Shown in pieces: positions 1-9,489 of a stretch of 64,000 bases of DNA; position 1 is the first letter of the stretch, and every line of letters starts with the position of its first letter. The notes under the pieces were generated by a model, which searched no databases, was not told where the DNA came from, and was given only the letters and a program-made list of their open reading frames with translations. This DNA is from Nonomuraea indica (GTDB lineage: Bacteria > Actinomycetota > Actinomycetes > Streptosporangiales > Streptosporangiaceae): positions 340,501-404,500 of the forward strand of contig NZ_KZ559468.1 in the NCBI RefSeq assembly GCF_002850745.1, read 5' to 3'. The position numbers were made by a program, and so were the translations under genes.

Positions 1-69
1 CTCGCTTGGGGGGTCCCTGACCGAGGATCGGCCGCCTCTTGACGCTAGATGCGGACAGTCCGGGGTATT

Positions 70-92
70 CCCACGTGAATGCGGCACGTGGG
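70..92. promoter_or_regulatory. Perfect inverted repeat upstream of ctaD
   Basis: CCCACGTG, 7 nt, then CACGTGGG form a perfect 8-bp dyad ending 29 nt before the ctaD start. A TTGACG box at 39-44 could be a -35 element, but no well-spaced -10 is obvious. The dyad could be an operator or a leader hairpin. No binding protein can be named from sequence. Confidence 0.45.
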
Positions 93-121
93 CGTGCCGA
101 GTCTCGCGAGGGGGGATCGCG

Positions 122-1837
122 GTGACGACACACAAGCCGGCGACCGGCGAGCCACTCACCTCGCCTCTGGCTCCGGTCAGGAGGCGCCGTACGGGCTCGG
201 TGATCGCCGCCTGGATGTCCACCACGGACCACAAGGTGATCGGCTACCTCTACCTGATCACGTCGTTCGTCTTCTTCCTGCTCGCCGGTCTGATGGCGAT
301 GTTCATCAGGGCCGAGTTGATGGCCCCCGGGCTGCAGGTCGTCAGCGCCCAGGTCTACAACCAGCTGTTCACCATGCACGGCGCGGTCATGCTGCTGCTG
401 TTCGCCACGCCGCTGTTCGCCGGGTTCGCCAACGTCATCATGCCGCTGCAGATCGGCGCGCCGGACGTGGCCTTCCCGCGGCTCAACGCGGTGGCGTACT
501 GGCTGTTCCTGTTCGGCGGGATCATCACGATGTGGGGGTTCGTCACGCCGGGCGGGGCGGCCGACTTCGGGTGGTTCGCCTACACCCCGCTGTCGACGTC
601 GACGTTCTCGCCCGGCGTCGGCGGCGACCTGTGGATCATGGGGCTGACGCTGGCCGGCCTCGGCACGATCCTCGGGTCGGTCAACTTCATCACCACGATC
701 ATCTGCATGCGGGCACCCGGGATGACCATGTTCCGGATGCCGCTGTTCACCTGGAACACGCTGCTGACCAGCATGCTCGTGCTGATGGTCTTCCCGGTGC
801 TGGCGGCGGCGATGCTGGCGCTGGAGCTCGACCGGAAGTTCGGCATGCACGTCTACGACGCCGAGAACGGCGGGCCGCTGCTGTGGCAGCACCTGTTCTG
901 GTTCTTCGGGCATCCCGAGGTGTACATCATCGCCCTGCCGTTCTTCGGGATCGTCACCGAGGTCATCCCGGTCTTCTCGCGCAAGCCGATCTTCGGGTAC
1001 GTGGGGCTCGTCGGGGCGACCATCGCCATCGCGGGGCTGTCGATGACCGTGTGGGCACACCACATGTTCCCCACCGGCCAGGTGCTGCTGCCGTTCTTCT
1101 CGTTCATGACGTTCCTCATCGCGGTGCCGACAGGGGTGAAGTTCTTCAACTGGATCGGCACGATGTGGCGGGGACACCTGACCTTCGAGACGCCCATGCT
1201 CTTCTCCGTGGGGTTCCTGGTGACGTTCCTGCTCGGCGGGCTGACCGGCGTCATCCTGGCCTCGCCGCCGCTCGACTTCCAGGTCACCGACACCTATTTC
1301 GTGGTGGCCCACTTCCACTACGTGGTGTTCGGCACGGTCGTGTTCGCCATGTTCTCCGGCTTCTACTTCTGGTGGCCGAAGATGACCGGGCGGATGCTGG
1401 ACGACCGGCTCGGCAAGGTGCACTTCTGGATGCTGTTCGTCGGCTTCCACACCACGTTCCTGGTGCAGCACTGGCTGGGCGCGGCGGGCTTCCCGCGCCG
1501 CTACGCCGACTACGGCCCGGCCGACGGGTTCACCACGCTGAACCAGATCTCCTCGCTCGGCGCGTTCCTGCTCGGCCTCTCGACGCTCCCGTTCCTCTAC
1601 AACGTGTGGAAGACCGCCCGGCACGCGCCGCGGGTGACCACCGACGATCCGTGGGGCTACGGCAACTCGCTGGAGTGGGCCACCTCCTGCCCGCCTCCCC
1701 GGCACAACTTCACCTTCATCCCCAACATCCGCTCCGAGCGTCCCGCCTTCGACCTGCACTATCCGCGTGACGCGGAGGAGCAGCGGCGACCCATCGATAC
1801 GGGAAAAACAGCCTTGAAAGAGGACGAAGGGGTTTAA
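122..1837 (+). CDS. ctaD: Cytochrome c oxidase subunit I (aa3 type)
   Basis: This is the catalytic heme-copper subunit of the terminal oxidase, an integral membrane protein that reduces O2 and pumps protons. At 571 residues it is full length for actinobacterial CtaD, with about twelve hydrophobic segments. Visible ligands are His86 (heme a), the HPEVY motif with His264 and Tyr268 (CuB and cross-linked Tyr), His313-His314 (CuB), and His397/His399 in HFHY (hemes). The GTG start follows a GAGGGGGA ribosome-binding site. No ctaC or ctaE is adjacent downstream. Instead an NADH dehydrogenase follows after 55 nt, so this may be a stand-alone or second copy of ctaD. Confidence 0.97.
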   Translation: MTTHKPATGEPLTSPLAPVRRRRTGSVIAAWMSTTDHKVIGYLYLITSFVFFLLAGLMAMFIRAELMAPGLQVVSAQVYNQLFTMHGAVMLLLFATPLFAGFANVIMPLQIGAPDVAFPRLNAVAYWLFLFGGIITMWGFVTPGGAADFGWFAYTPLSTSTFSPGVGGDLWIMGLTLAGLGTILGSVNFITTIICMRAPGMTMFRMPLFTWNTLLTSMLVLMVFPVLAAAMLALELDRKFGMHVYDAENGGPLLWQHLFWFFGHPEVYIIALPFFGIVTEVIPVFSRKPIFGYVGLVGATIAIAGLSMTVWAHHMFPTGQVLLPFFSFMTFLIAVPTGVKFFNWIGTMWRGHLTFETPMLFSVGFLVTFLLGGLTGVILASPPLDFQVTDTYFVVAHFHYVVFGTVVFAMFSGFYFWWPKMTGRMLDDRLGKVHFWMLFVGFHTTFLVQHWLGAAGFPRRYADYGPADGFTTLNQISSLGAFLLGLSTLPFLYNVWKTARHAPRVTTDDPWGYGNSLEWATSCPPPRHNFTFIPNIRSERPAFDLHYPRDAEEQRRPIDTGKTALKEDEGV

Positions 1838-1892
1838 CAGCCTCGTCTGGTGCCAGAGGCAGACCTGAAGACGACGGTCGGAGGGATGGCTT

Positions 1893-3188
1893 GTGATGAC
1901 CCGTGGCATGGCGCAAGTGACGGCCCCGGCGAAGCGGCTGAAGGCCCGCCCCGGCAGGGCCGGGAAGCGGCCGGCGCGGCCACGCGTCGTGGTGCTGGGC
2001 GCGGGGTTCGCCGGGCTGAACGCCGCCCGCGAGCTCGCCCGCGCCGGCGCGCTGGTGGCACTCGTCGACCATCGCCCCTACACCACCTTCCAGCCGCTGC
2101 TCTACCAGGTCGCCACCGCCGGGATCAACGCCGGTGACGTGTCCTACCCGCTGCGGGCCTTCGCGGGGGAGTACCCCAACCTGCGGGTCCGCGTGGCGGG
2201 CCTGGCCAAGCTGCACCTCGACGACAAGCGGGTGGAGCTCGACGACGGCACCGCGATCGACTACGACTACCTCGTCCTCGCCACCGGCGTCACCACCAAC
2301 TGGCTCGGCATCAAGGGCGCCGAGGAGCACGCCATGCCGCTGTACGCCGTGAAGGACGCGGTCGCCCTGCGCAGACGGCTGCAGAAGGCCCTGGAGGAGA
2401 TCGCCGAAGGCAAGCGGCCCACCGGCCACGTGGTGATCGTCGGCGGCGGCGCCACCGGGATCGAGATGGCCGGCGCCATGGCCGAGCTGCGCCGCCGCAC
2501 GCTCCCGCTCACCCATCCGGAGATCAGACCCGACCAGACGAGCATCACCCTGGTCGAGCGGTTCGACTACGTGCTCGCGCCGTACAAGCCGCGGCTGCGC
2601 GACGCCGCCGCGAACGCGCTGCGCGAGCGCGGCGTGCGGCTCATGCTCGGCAGCACCGTCGCCTCGGTCGAGCCGGACGCGGTCGTCCTCGACGACGGCA
2701 CCCGGCTGCACAGCGACGCCACCATCTGGGCGCTCGGTGTCACCGCGCCCAAGGAGGTCGCCGACTGCGGCCTGCCGCAGGGCAAGGGCGGCAGGGTCGT
2801 CGTCACCGAGGCGCTCAACCTGGCGGACCACCCCGAGGTGTTCGTCGCCGGCGACCTCGCGCTGCCGCCGCAGCCGCTGCCGCAGCTCGCCCAGCCCGCC
2901 ATCCAGATGGGCAAGCACGTCGGCCGGCAGATCATCGCAGCCGCGCAGGGCCGGCCCCTCAGACCGTTCTCCTACCGCGACCCCGGCATCATGGCGATCG
3001 TCGGCCGCGCCGAGGCGGTCGTGCAACTGCGCAACGGAAGCACCATGCGAGGCCTCGTCGCCTGGCTGGTGTGGATCTTCGTGCACGTGGCCTACCTGCT
3101 GGGCGGGCGCAACCGGCTCACCGTGCTCATCGACTTCTTCTGGCGCTACCTGGGGCCGCGCCGCAGCGCCGCCTCGGTGGCCGAATGA
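1893..3188 (+). CDS. ndh: Type II NADH dehydrogenase (NDH-2)
   Basis: Single-subunit, non-proton-pumping flavoprotein that passes electrons from NADH to menaquinone at the inner face of the membrane. An N-terminal FAD-binding VVVLGAGFAGLNAA Rossmann motif lies near residue 31 and a second NADH-binding VVIVGGGATGIEMAG motif near residue 183. The ATIWALGV and FVAGDLA stretches are typical of the second FAD contact. The C-terminal ~50 residues contain a hydrophobic segment that fits membrane anchoring. The GTG start follows GGAGGG by 8 nt; an ATG lies one codon later. Its position behind ctaD suggests a small respiratory operon linking NADH oxidation to the oxidase. Confidence 0.92.
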   Translation: MMTRGMAQVTAPAKRLKARPGRAGKRPARPRVVVLGAGFAGLNAARELARAGALVALVDHRPYTTFQPLLYQVATAGINAGDVSYPLRAFAGEYPNLRVRVAGLAKLHLDDKRVELDDGTAIDYDYLVLATGVTTNWLGIKGAEEHAMPLYAVKDAVALRRRLQKALEEIAEGKRPTGHVVIVGGGATGIEMAGAMAELRRRTLPLTHPEIRPDQTSITLVERFDYVLAPYKPRLRDAAANALRERGVRLMLGSTVASVEPDAVVLDDGTRLHSDATIWALGVTAPKEVADCGLPQGKGGRVVVTEALNLADHPEVFVAGDLALPPQPLPQLAQPAIQMGKHVGRQIIAAAQGRPLRPFSYRDPGIMAIVGRAEAVVQLRNGSTMRGLVAWLVWIFVHVAYLLGGRNRLTVLIDFFWRYLGPRRSAASVAE

Positions 3189-3207
3189 CCACATCTCGGG
3201 AGGCGTC

Positions 3208-4032
3208 ATGGACGGGGCGGACCACGGCAGCGTCCTGTTCGTCGGCAACGCGACCACGCTGATCCGCTACAACGGCTTCACCCTGCTCACCGACCCCAAC
3301 TTCCTGCACCGCGGTGAGCGGGCGCACCTCGGGTACGGCCTCGGCTCCAAGCGGCTCACCGATCCCGCCCTGGAGATCGGGGACCTGCCACCGCTGGACG
3401 CCGTCGTGCTGTCGCACCTGCACGGCGACCACTGGGACCGGGTGACCCGCGACGGCCTCGACCGGTCCACACCCGTCGTCACCACCCCGCACGCCGCCCA
3501 CAGGCTGCGCCGCCAGGGCTTCGAGCGGGCCGTCGGCCTGAAGACCTGGGAGGAGTACTGCCTGCGCAACGCCCACGGCGTGCTCACCATCACCTCCGTG
3601 CCCGCCCGGCACGCGTCCGGGAGGGCGCAGGCGCTGCTCCCGCCGGTCATGGGCAGCGTGCTGGAGTTCCACAGCGAGGGTCACATCGACCTGCGCCTGC
3701 ACATCAGCGGTGACACCCTGCTCGACCGCCGGCTGCGCGAGATCGCCGAACGCTTCCCCGACATCGACGTCGGCATCGTCCACCTGGGCGGCACCAAGCT
3801 GCTCGGCCTCCTGCTCAGCATGGACGGCCGGCAGGGCGCCGACTGGGTGGACCTCGTCCGGCCCGAACGCGTGCTGCCCGTCCACTACGACGACTACACG
3901 GTCTTCTCCTCGCCGCTGGAGGACTTCCTCGACCACATGCGGCAGACCGGCAACCTCGACCGCGTCATCCGCCTCGACCGCGGCGACAGCTACACCCTGC
4001 CGGTCCGCCCCGCCGCCAGCCGGCCCGGCTGA
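3208..4032 (+). CDS. Metallo-beta-lactamase-fold hydrolase (UlaG-like)
   Basis: 274-residue cytosolic metal-dependent hydrolase. The zinc signature H70-x-H72-x-D74-H75 (SHLHGDHWD) is intact, and further metal ligands fit the HISGDT and PVHYDDY motifs. The fold and length match the UlaG/N-acyl-phosphatidylethanolamine phospholipase D-like branch rather than beta-lactamases. The ATG follows a GGAGG site 19 nt after the NADH dehydrogenase stop, so it is probably cotranscribed. The substrate cannot be predicted; lipid-like phosphodiesters or lactones are possible for the branch. Confidence 0.85.
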   Translation: MDGADHGSVLFVGNATTLIRYNGFTLLTDPNFLHRGERAHLGYGLGSKRLTDPALEIGDLPPLDAVVLSHLHGDHWDRVTRDGLDRSTPVVTTPHAAHRLRRQGFERAVGLKTWEEYCLRNAHGVLTITSVPARHASGRAQALLPPVMGSVLEFHSEGHIDLRLHISGDTLLDRRLREIAERFPDIDVGIVHLGGTKLLGLLLSMDGRQGADWVDLVRPERVLPVHYDDYTVFSSPLEDFLDHMRQTGNLDRVIRLDRGDSYTLPVRPAASRPG

Positions 4033-4057
4033 CCCCGGCGCTGACTACAGTGGGGCC

Positions 4058-4357
4058 GTGCAACCCGACCTGCGCGGCCCCCTCATCAAGCAGCTCGCCG
4101 AGTCCGACGCGCCCCGCCGCCACTGGCACGGCACCGACGAGGACGGCGGGACGTGGCTGTTCGAGAGCGTCGAGGGCGACGGCGAGCACTGGGCGATCCG
4201 GCAGATCGAGATCGGCCCCCGCGGCGGCGCCCACCGCTACTGGTGGAACCACCTGCAGGACGAGCACGGTTTCCTCACCGACCAGGCGCTGGAGATCTGG
4301 GACCTCACCGAGATCACCGAGGCCGCCTTCGAGTCCGTCTGGGAAGCGGCCGCCTGA
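4058..4357 (+). CDS. Conserved hypothetical protein, 99 aa
   Basis: Small, acidic, Trp-rich cytosolic protein with no signal peptide and no recognised catalytic motif. The C-terminal half (ALEIWDLTEITEAAF) is likely a helix. The GTG start is chosen because a TACAGT -10-like box sits 6 nt upstream (4046-4051), which suggests a leaderless transcript independent of the gene before it. Function unknown. Confidence 0.7.
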   Translation: MQPDLRGPLIKQLAESDAPRRHWHGTDEDGGTWLFESVEGDGEHWAIRQIEIGPRGGAHRYWWNHLQDEHGFLTDQALEIWDLTEITEAAFESVWEAAA

Positions 4358-4378
4358 GCGGGCGGCGTCCCGGTCGGC

Positions 4379-4443
4379 TCACGGCCGGGGTCCCGGGTGT
4401 CACGAGCCGGGGTCCCGGGGGTCACGAGCCGGGGTCCTGAGGG
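4379..4443. repeat. 22-bp tandem repeat, three units
   Basis: Units at 4379-4399, 4400-4421 and 4422-4443 share TCACGAGCCGGGGTCC; the first unit lacks one base. The array fills the gap between two convergent genes and could form strong secondary structure that stops transcription from both sides. Confidence 0.75.
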
Positions 4444-4455
4444 TCCCGGGCGAGG

Positions 4456-5481
4456 TCACGGGCGGGAGGGCAGGCGCAGGTTCGCGACGACGCCCCGGTG
4501 GTCGGTGCCGGGCACGTCGAGCACCCGTACCATGTCCACCGCGACCCGCTCGTCCACCAGGACGTGGTCGATGGTGATCATCGGCGGGACGGCCCGGTTG
4601 TTCGGCCAGGTCGGCACCAGCCCCTCGCCGGCCCGGTCCGCCGCGTCCACGTAACCGCGGTCCAGCAGATCACGCAGCGCCCGGTGGTCGAGGGTGGCGT
4701 TGAAGTCACCGGCCAGCACCCGCGGGACGTCACCGGACGCCGGCGGCAGGGCGGCCAGCGCGGCGTTCCACTCGGCCGCCTTGCGGGGCAGCGGCGGGTT
4801 CGGATGCACGGCCACGACCTGCGCGCTCGCCCCGCCCGGCAGGCGCACCGTCGCCGCGGGCATGTTGTGCCCGATCGGCGTGAACAGCCCGTCCAGCGCG
4901 GTGAGCGGGTGCCTGGCGTACAGGCCGCTGCCCTTGGGGCCCTCGTCGGCCTGCAGCACGCGGTGCGGCATCAGCTCCGCCAGGCCCGCCGCGTCGAGCT
5001 CGGCGACCTTCTCCGGCGTGATCTCCAGCGCGCTGAACACGTCGGGGTCGTACTCCCGCACCAGCCGCACCACCGCGTCGGCGTCGGCCCGCGCGAACAG
5101 GTTGACCGTCAGCACCCGCAGCGGTGTCCCGCCCGGCGCGCCGGTGGCCGGCACGGCGCGCGGCACGACGACGCAGGCCAGCGCCACGCACGTGACCAGG
5201 GCCACCACCGCCGGCGGCCAGTTGCGCCGCAGGCCCAGCAGCACCGCCAGCGCCCCCGCCACGACCACCGCGTACGGCGTGAACGTCATCAGCTGCGTGA
5301 GGAACCAGCCGCGCTCCAGCCCGCCGAGCCGGATGACCGCCCACAGGGCCAGGAACGTGACGACCGTCCACGCGGCCAGGCGCCGCCACCCGCGCCTGCG
5401 CCCGTGTCGGGTCCTCGCCGGGGCCGCGCCGTCGCTGTTGTCCTGCGTGCCCGCTCCGGGGGTGTCGGCCGTGACGCTCAC
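4456..5481 (-). CDS. Membrane-anchored endonuclease/exonuclease/phosphatase family protein
   Basis: 341 residues. An Arg-rich N-terminal tail is followed by about three transmembrane helices (roughly residues 33-105), then a C-terminal EEP domain that should lie outside the cell. Family motifs present are LRVLTVNLF, the DVFSALEIT metal-binding Glu region, VAVHPNPPL, LAGDFNAT (Asp/Asn) and the terminal TDHRGVV catalytic Asp-His. The usual family activity is Mg-dependent phosphodiester cleavage of nucleic acids, lipids or inositol phosphates; the substrate is unknown. The start is GTG, and it is convergent with the 99-residue gene. Confidence 0.85.
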   Translation of the reverse strand: MSVTADTPGAGTQDNSDGAAPARTRHGRRRGWRRLAAWTVVTFLALWAVIRLGGLERGWFLTQLMTFTPYAVVVAGALAVLLGLRRNWPPAVVALVTCVALACVVVPRAVPATGAPGGTPLRVLTVNLFARADADAVVRLVREYDPDVFSALEITPEKVAELDAAGLAELMPHRVLQADEGPKGSGLYARHPLTALDGLFTPIGHNMPAATVRLPGGASAQVVAVHPNPPLPRKAAEWNAALAALPPASGDVPRVLAGDFNATLDHRALRDLLDRGYVDAADRAGEGLVPTWPNNRAVPPMITIDHVLVDERVAVDMVRVLDVPGTDHRGVVANLRLPSRP

Positions 5482-5692
5482 CCGATTCGCCCGTCCTCGC
5501 TCGATCCGCCCACGTCCTGTGCCCGACCTTAGACGCTGTGCAGCACGGGCGCGCGCACCTCTCCGCCGCGGCTCGCCGTGGACCGCTCTGAGCTGGGCGA
5601 ACGCCGCTGCGCTTCCTGGGAACTCTCTCAGGTGCGAGCCCTGGCCGTCGCTGAACGTCCGTGGAGAACGGGCGGCGGGTTAGGGTGCTGGC

Positions 5693-6445
5693 ATGCCTAC
5701 CGCACTGATCACCGGCGCGACCGCCGGTCTCGGCGCCGCCTTCGCCCGCCGGCTCGCCGGCGACGGGTTCTCCCTCGTGCTCGTGGCGCGCGACGAGACC
5801 CGCCTCGCCGAGGTCGCCGACCAGCTCAAGCTCAGGTACGGCGTGAGCGTCGAGGTGCTCGGCGCCGACCTGGCCACCGAGGAGGGCCTGGCCCGGGTCG
5901 AGAGCCGCCTGCGCGACGGGGTGGACCTGCTCGTCAACAACGCGGGTTTCGGCCACCCGGGCTCGTTCCCGACGGTGCCCGTCGAGGACGAGGTCCGCAT
6001 GCTCAGGCTGCACTGCGAGGCCGTCCTGCGGCTCACCCTGGCGGCCCTGCCCGGCATGAAGGAGCGCGACCGCGGTGCGGTGATCAACGTCGCGTCCGTG
6101 GCCGCGTTCTTCACCCGCGGCACCTACAGCGCCTCCAAGGCGTGGGTGGTCAACTTCAGCGAGTCCGCCGCGGCGGAGATCGGCCACCCCCGGATCCGCG
6201 TCATGGCGTTGTGTCCCGGCTTCGTGCGGACCGAGTTCCACCAGCGGGCCGGGATGGACACCTCGACGATTCCCGGGTTCCTGTGGCTCAAGGACGACGA
6301 CGTGGTGAACGCGGCCATGCGCGACCTCGCGCTGCGCAGGACGGTGTCGGTGCCCGACCTGCGCTACAAGGCGATCGTGGCGGTCGGCCGCTTCGTGCCG
6401 CGCGGCGTGGTCGCCGCCGTCTCGGGCCGCCTCGGCCGCCGCTGA
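5693..6445 (+). CDS. Short-chain dehydrogenase/reductase
   Basis: 250-residue classical SDR. It has the TGATAGLG cofactor loop at residues 8-15, the NNAG motif, a catalytic Ser in NVASVAAF and the YSASK Tyr/Lys pair. The C-terminal ~50 residues are basic and amphipathic, as in SDRs related to 17-beta-hydroxysteroid dehydrogenase or DltE. A TAGGGT box 6 nt before the ATG (5681-5686) indicates a leaderless transcript. The substrate is not predictable; NADP use is likely from the Arg after the second strand. Confidence 0.88.
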   Translation: MPTALITGATAGLGAAFARRLAGDGFSLVLVARDETRLAEVADQLKLRYGVSVEVLGADLATEEGLARVESRLRDGVDLLVNNAGFGHPGSFPTVPVEDEVRMLRLHCEAVLRLTLAALPGMKERDRGAVINVASVAAFFTRGTYSASKAWVVNFSESAAAEIGHPRIRVMALCPGFVRTEFHQRAGMDTSTIPGFLWLKDDDVVNAAMRDLALRRTVSVPDLRYKAIVAVGRFVPRGVVAAVSGRLGRR

Positions 6446-6449
6446 CCTG

Positions 6450-6521
6450 CCACCGCGTCCTGATCCACCACCGCGTTCCGGCCCACCACCGTGTGACGGC
6501 CCACCACCGTGGGACGGCCCG
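6450..6521. repeat. 18-bp tandem repeat, four units
   Basis: Four imperfect 18-bp units (6450, 6468, 6486, 6504), each starting CCACCG and ending near CCCA, begin 4 nt after the SDR stop codon. They fill the gap between convergent genes. Confidence 0.75.
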
Positions 6522-6556
6522 CCCCAGGACGCCGCCGGGGCGGTTCCGGGGGCGGA

Positions 6557-8218
6557 TCAGCGGTCGCCGGGCAGGGCGCGGGCCAGGATCGCGGTGAGGT
6601 CGGCCGAGCGGGGAAGGGTGCCGTAGGCGTGGCCCCAGTCACCGCCCAGGCGGGTGGCGCAGAAGGCGTCGGCGACGGCGGGCGGCGCGTGCCGTACGAG
6701 CAGCGACCCCTGCAGGACGAGCGCGATCCGTTCGACCAGGAGCCGGGCCCGCGCCTCGATCCCCTCGGCGTCGGCCAGTTCGTCGCGCAGCCGGGTCACG
6801 GCGGCGTCCAGGCGGGCGTCGCCGCCCCGGGCCAGGGCCAGCTCGCCGAACAGCGCGTCGAGAGTGCCCGGCTCTCTGCCCAGGGCGCGCAGCACGTCGA
6901 GCGCGTTGACGTTGCCCGAACCCTCCCAGATGGACAGCAGCGGCGCCTCCCGGTAGTGGCGCGGCATCCCCGACTCCTCGACGTAGCCGTTGCCGCCCAG
7001 GCACTCCAGCGCCTCGGCGGTGAACGCCGGCCCGCGCTTGGTCACCCAGTACTTCCCGGCCGCGGTGGCGATCCGCCGCAGCGCCCGCTCCGCCCGGTCG
7101 CCGGCCAGTGCCCGGTCGGTCGCCCCGGCCAGCCGCAGCGTCAGCGCGGTGGCCGCCTCCGACTCCAGCGCCAGGTCGGCCAGCACGTTGCGCATGAGCG
7201 GCTGGTCGAGCAGCCGGCCGCCGAACGCGACCCGGTGCCGTACGTGGTGCCCGGCCTCGACGAGGGTCCTGCGCATCAGCGTCGCGGTGGCCATCACGCA
7301 GTCCAGGCGGGTCAGGTTGACCATGTCGATGATCGTCTTCACGCCCTGGCCCTCGCCGCCGACCAGCCAGGCCACGGTGCCGTCGAACTCCGGCTCGCTG
7401 CTGGCGTTGGACCGGTTGCCGAGCTTGTCCTTCAACCGCTGGATCCGGAAGACGTTGCGGCTGCCGTCGGGCAGGACGCGGGGGAGCAGGAAGCACGAGA
7501 GGCCGCCGGGGGCCTGCGCCAGGACCAGGAACAGGTCGCACATGGGCGCTGAGGTGAACCACTTGTGGCCGCGCAGCGTGTAGACGCCGTCCTCGCCGGC
7601 CGGCGTGGCGACCGTGGTGTTGGTGCGCACGTCCGAGCCGCCCTGTTTCTCGGTCATGCCCATGCCCGCCAGCAGGCCGCGCTTGCCCGACGGCACCGCC
7701 AGTCCGGGGTCGTAGACGCGGCCGGCCAGCAGCGGCTCGTACACCGCCGCCAGGTCCGGCTGGTGGCGCAGCGTGGGGACGGCCGCGTACGTCATCGCCA
7801 TCGGGCAGAGGTGACCGGCTTCGGTGTGCCCCCACACGAGCCCCGTCGCGGTCCGCGCCACGTGCGCGCCGGTCCGCCCGTCGGCCCAGACGGCCCCGGC
7901 GAGCCCCTCGGCCACGGCGGTCCGCATCAGGCTGTGCCAGCTCGGATGGAACTCCACCTCGTCGATCCGCTCGCCGAAGCGGTCATGCGTGCGCAGCTCG
8001 GGCTCGTGCCGGTTGGCGTCCTCCGCCCAGCGTTGCGCCTCCGGGCTCCCCGCCAGGCGGCCGACCCGCCGCACGTCCGCCTCGGCCCAGCCCGCGCCCT
8101 CCCGCCGCAGGCCCTCCAGCAGGGCGGCGTCGTCGGAGGCGTCGTAGGGCGGCAGGGGAGGCGGCTGGTTGGTCACCTCGTGGGTGGCGGACGGTCCGGC
8201 CGCGAGTGTTCTCACCAT
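6557..8218 (-). CDS. AidB-like acyl-CoA dehydrogenase
   Basis: 553-residue FAD flavoprotein that closely follows Escherichia coli AidB along its length: NQPPPL near the N-terminus, EVEFHPSWH, RGLLAGMGMTEKQGGSDVRTN, GHKWFTSAP, the LKDKLGNRSNAS loop and IWEGSGNVNALDVLR. AidB belongs to the adaptive response to alkylation and binds DNA, but most actinobacterial members are uncharacterised acyl-CoA dehydrogenases. The ATG has a TAACAT box 6 nt upstream (8225-8230), so the mRNA is probably leaderless. It is divergent from a PaaX regulator, which suggests fatty or aromatic acyl-CoA control rather than the Ada response. Confidence 0.9.
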   Translation of the reverse strand: MVRTLAAGPSATHEVTNQPPPLPPYDASDDAALLEGLRREGAGWAEADVRRVGRLAGSPEAQRWAEDANRHEPELRTHDRFGERIDEVEFHPSWHSLMRTAVAEGLAGAVWADGRTGAHVARTATGLVWGHTEAGHLCPMAMTYAAVPTLRHQPDLAAVYEPLLAGRVYDPGLAVPSGKRGLLAGMGMTEKQGGSDVRTNTTVATPAGEDGVYTLRGHKWFTSAPMCDLFLVLAQAPGGLSCFLLPRVLPDGSRNVFRIQRLKDKLGNRSNASSEPEFDGTVAWLVGGEGQGVKTIIDMVNLTRLDCVMATATLMRRTLVEAGHHVRHRVAFGGRLLDQPLMRNVLADLALESEAATALTLRLAGATDRALAGDRAERALRRIATAAGKYWVTKRGPAFTAEALECLGGNGYVEESGMPRHYREAPLLSIWEGSGNVNALDVLRALGREPGTLDALFGELALARGGDARLDAAVTRLRDELADAEGIEARARLLVERIALVLQGSLLVRHAPPAVADAFCATRLGGDWGHAYGTLPRSADLTAILARALPGDR

Positions 8219-8224
8219 GCGCCG

Positions 8225-8261
8225 ATGTTACGAAGTATGTGCGATTGCAGCAACCACGTAA
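8225..8261. promoter_or_regulatory. Inverted repeat in the aidB-like/paaX divergent promoter
   Basis: TTACG (8228-8232) and CGTAA (8257-8261) are inverted with a 24-nt spacer. The left arm overlaps the predicted -10 of the aidB-like gene (TAACAT on the minus strand). It is a candidate binding site for the divergent PaaX-family regulator. Confidence 0.4.
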
Positions 8262-8305
8262 TACCGGACGGGATGGCGCGGTGCGCGGGCGGGCACAATG
8301 GCTGC

Positions 8306-9235
8306 ATGCCGACGAAGGGAACCCCACCGGCCGCCGCCGCCGACGTGACCCCGCGCACAGGCGTCGCATCCGCCGGCGCGTCCCATGTCGGCGCGTCTCA
8401 TGCCGACGCGTCCCATGCCGACGTGGCCGGGCACCCGGCCGCGGGGGTGGCCGGTGCCGCCGGCGCGCCTGCCGGCCCGGCCGGCGAGGTCGTGGCCGGG
8501 CTGCGGCCGCTGTCGGCGCGGTCGGTGGTGCTCAGCCTGCTGCTCGGCTCGCACCCTCCCGAACTGCCCGTGCACGCGCTCGTCCGGATCGTGGAGCCCT
8601 TCGGCATCTCCGGGGCCACGCTGCGCGTCGCGCTCACCCGCATGGTGGCCGCCGGCGACCTGCGCCGCACCGGCAGCACCTACCGGCTCAGCGACCGCCT
8701 CCTGCTCCGGCAGCGCCGCCAGGACGCCGCGATCGACCCCGCCGTCGGGCCCGCTGTCGGGTCCTCCGTCCGCGCCTGGGACGGCGACTGGGAGCTCGCC
8801 GTCGTCACCGCCACCGGGCGCGGCGCGGCCGAACGCGCCCAGTTGCGCGCCGACCTGGCCGCCCTGCGGCTCGCCGAGCTACGGGAAGGCCTCTGGACCC
8901 GCCCCGCCAACCTCACCCGATCGTGGCCGGGCCACCTGGCGCCGCTCGTCCAGCGTTGGACCGGCAGGCCCGGGGCGCCGGACGCCGAGCTGGCCCGGGC
9001 TCTGTGGGACCTGGAGGGCTGGGCCGGCACCGGACACGCCCTCCTGTCCGCGTACGGGGAGGCGACCGCGCCCGCCGACCGGTTCGCGATCGTCGCCGCG
9101 ATCGTCCGGCACCTGCTCACCGACCCGGTGCTGCCCGAGCCGCTGCTACCGCCCGGCTGGCCGGCCCCTGCCCTGCGCGCCACCCACGCCGCCTACCGCC
9201 AAGAGCTCACCACCCTTGCCCGCGCCGCCGTGTAG
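8306..9235 (+). CDS. PaaX-family transcriptional regulator
   Basis: 309 residues. The N-terminal ~65 residues are Ala/Gly/His-rich low complexity containing a 15-bp tandem repeat (8378-8422, three units encoding ASH-type pentapeptides). The winged-helix domain begins near LSARSVVLSLLLGSH and includes GISGATLRVALTRMV as recognition helix. The C-terminal part (WDGDWELAVVT onward) matches the PaaX effector domain, which in characterised members senses phenylacetyl-CoA. The ATG is preceded 6 nt upstream by CACAAT, a weak leaderless -10. It probably represses itself and the divergent acyl-CoA dehydrogenase; the inducer would be an acyl-CoA. Confidence 0.82.
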   Translation: MPTKGTPPAAAADVTPRTGVASAGASHVGASHADASHADVAGHPAAGVAGAAGAPAGPAGEVVAGLRPLSARSVVLSLLLGSHPPELPVHALVRIVEPFGISGATLRVALTRMVAAGDLRRTGSTYRLSDRLLLRQRRQDAAIDPAVGPAVGSSVRAWDGDWELAVVTATGRGAAERAQLRADLAALRLAELREGLWTRPANLTRSWPGHLAPLVQRWTGRPGAPDAELARALWDLEGWAGTGHALLSAYGEATAPADRFAIVAAIVRHLLTDPVLPEPLLPPGWPAPALRATHAAYRQELTTLARAAV

Positions 9236-9449
9236 CGCCCGCCGCCGTCGACGAGACCGCACGGAAACGGGCTCGTACGGGGATGGGCGCGAAGCGAGGC
9301 GACAGTCGTGTGCCCGAACGGGCCACACGAAACAGCGGCCACGCGAGCAGCGGGCCACGCGAAACAGCGGGCGATGCAGAACGCTGGATCCGCCGAACCG
9401 GCGGGGCGTGCGAAACCGGCGAGCCGGAGTCCCGGTGGGGGCAAAGTGA

Positions 9450-9486
9450 GGGCCCCCGCCGCGGGAGGGGGTCGCGGTGGGGGCCC
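9450..9486. terminator. Long GC hairpin between convergent genes
   Basis: 14-nt arms 9450-9463 and 9473-9486 (GGGCCCCCGCCGCG against CGCGGTGGGGGCCC) pair with one G-U. It lies between the paaX and msiK-type genes, which converge, and may terminate either. There is no T-tract. The rest of the 9236-9526 gap holds only short CACGCGA/CAGCGGGC repeats. Confidence 0.5.
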
Positions 9487-9489
9487 GGC

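Noticed and set aside
1716-3257. Long minus-strand frame opposite the NADH dehydrogenase gene
   Set aside because: High-GC antisense shadow rich in Gly, Arg, Val and His, with no domain and no ribosome-binding site.
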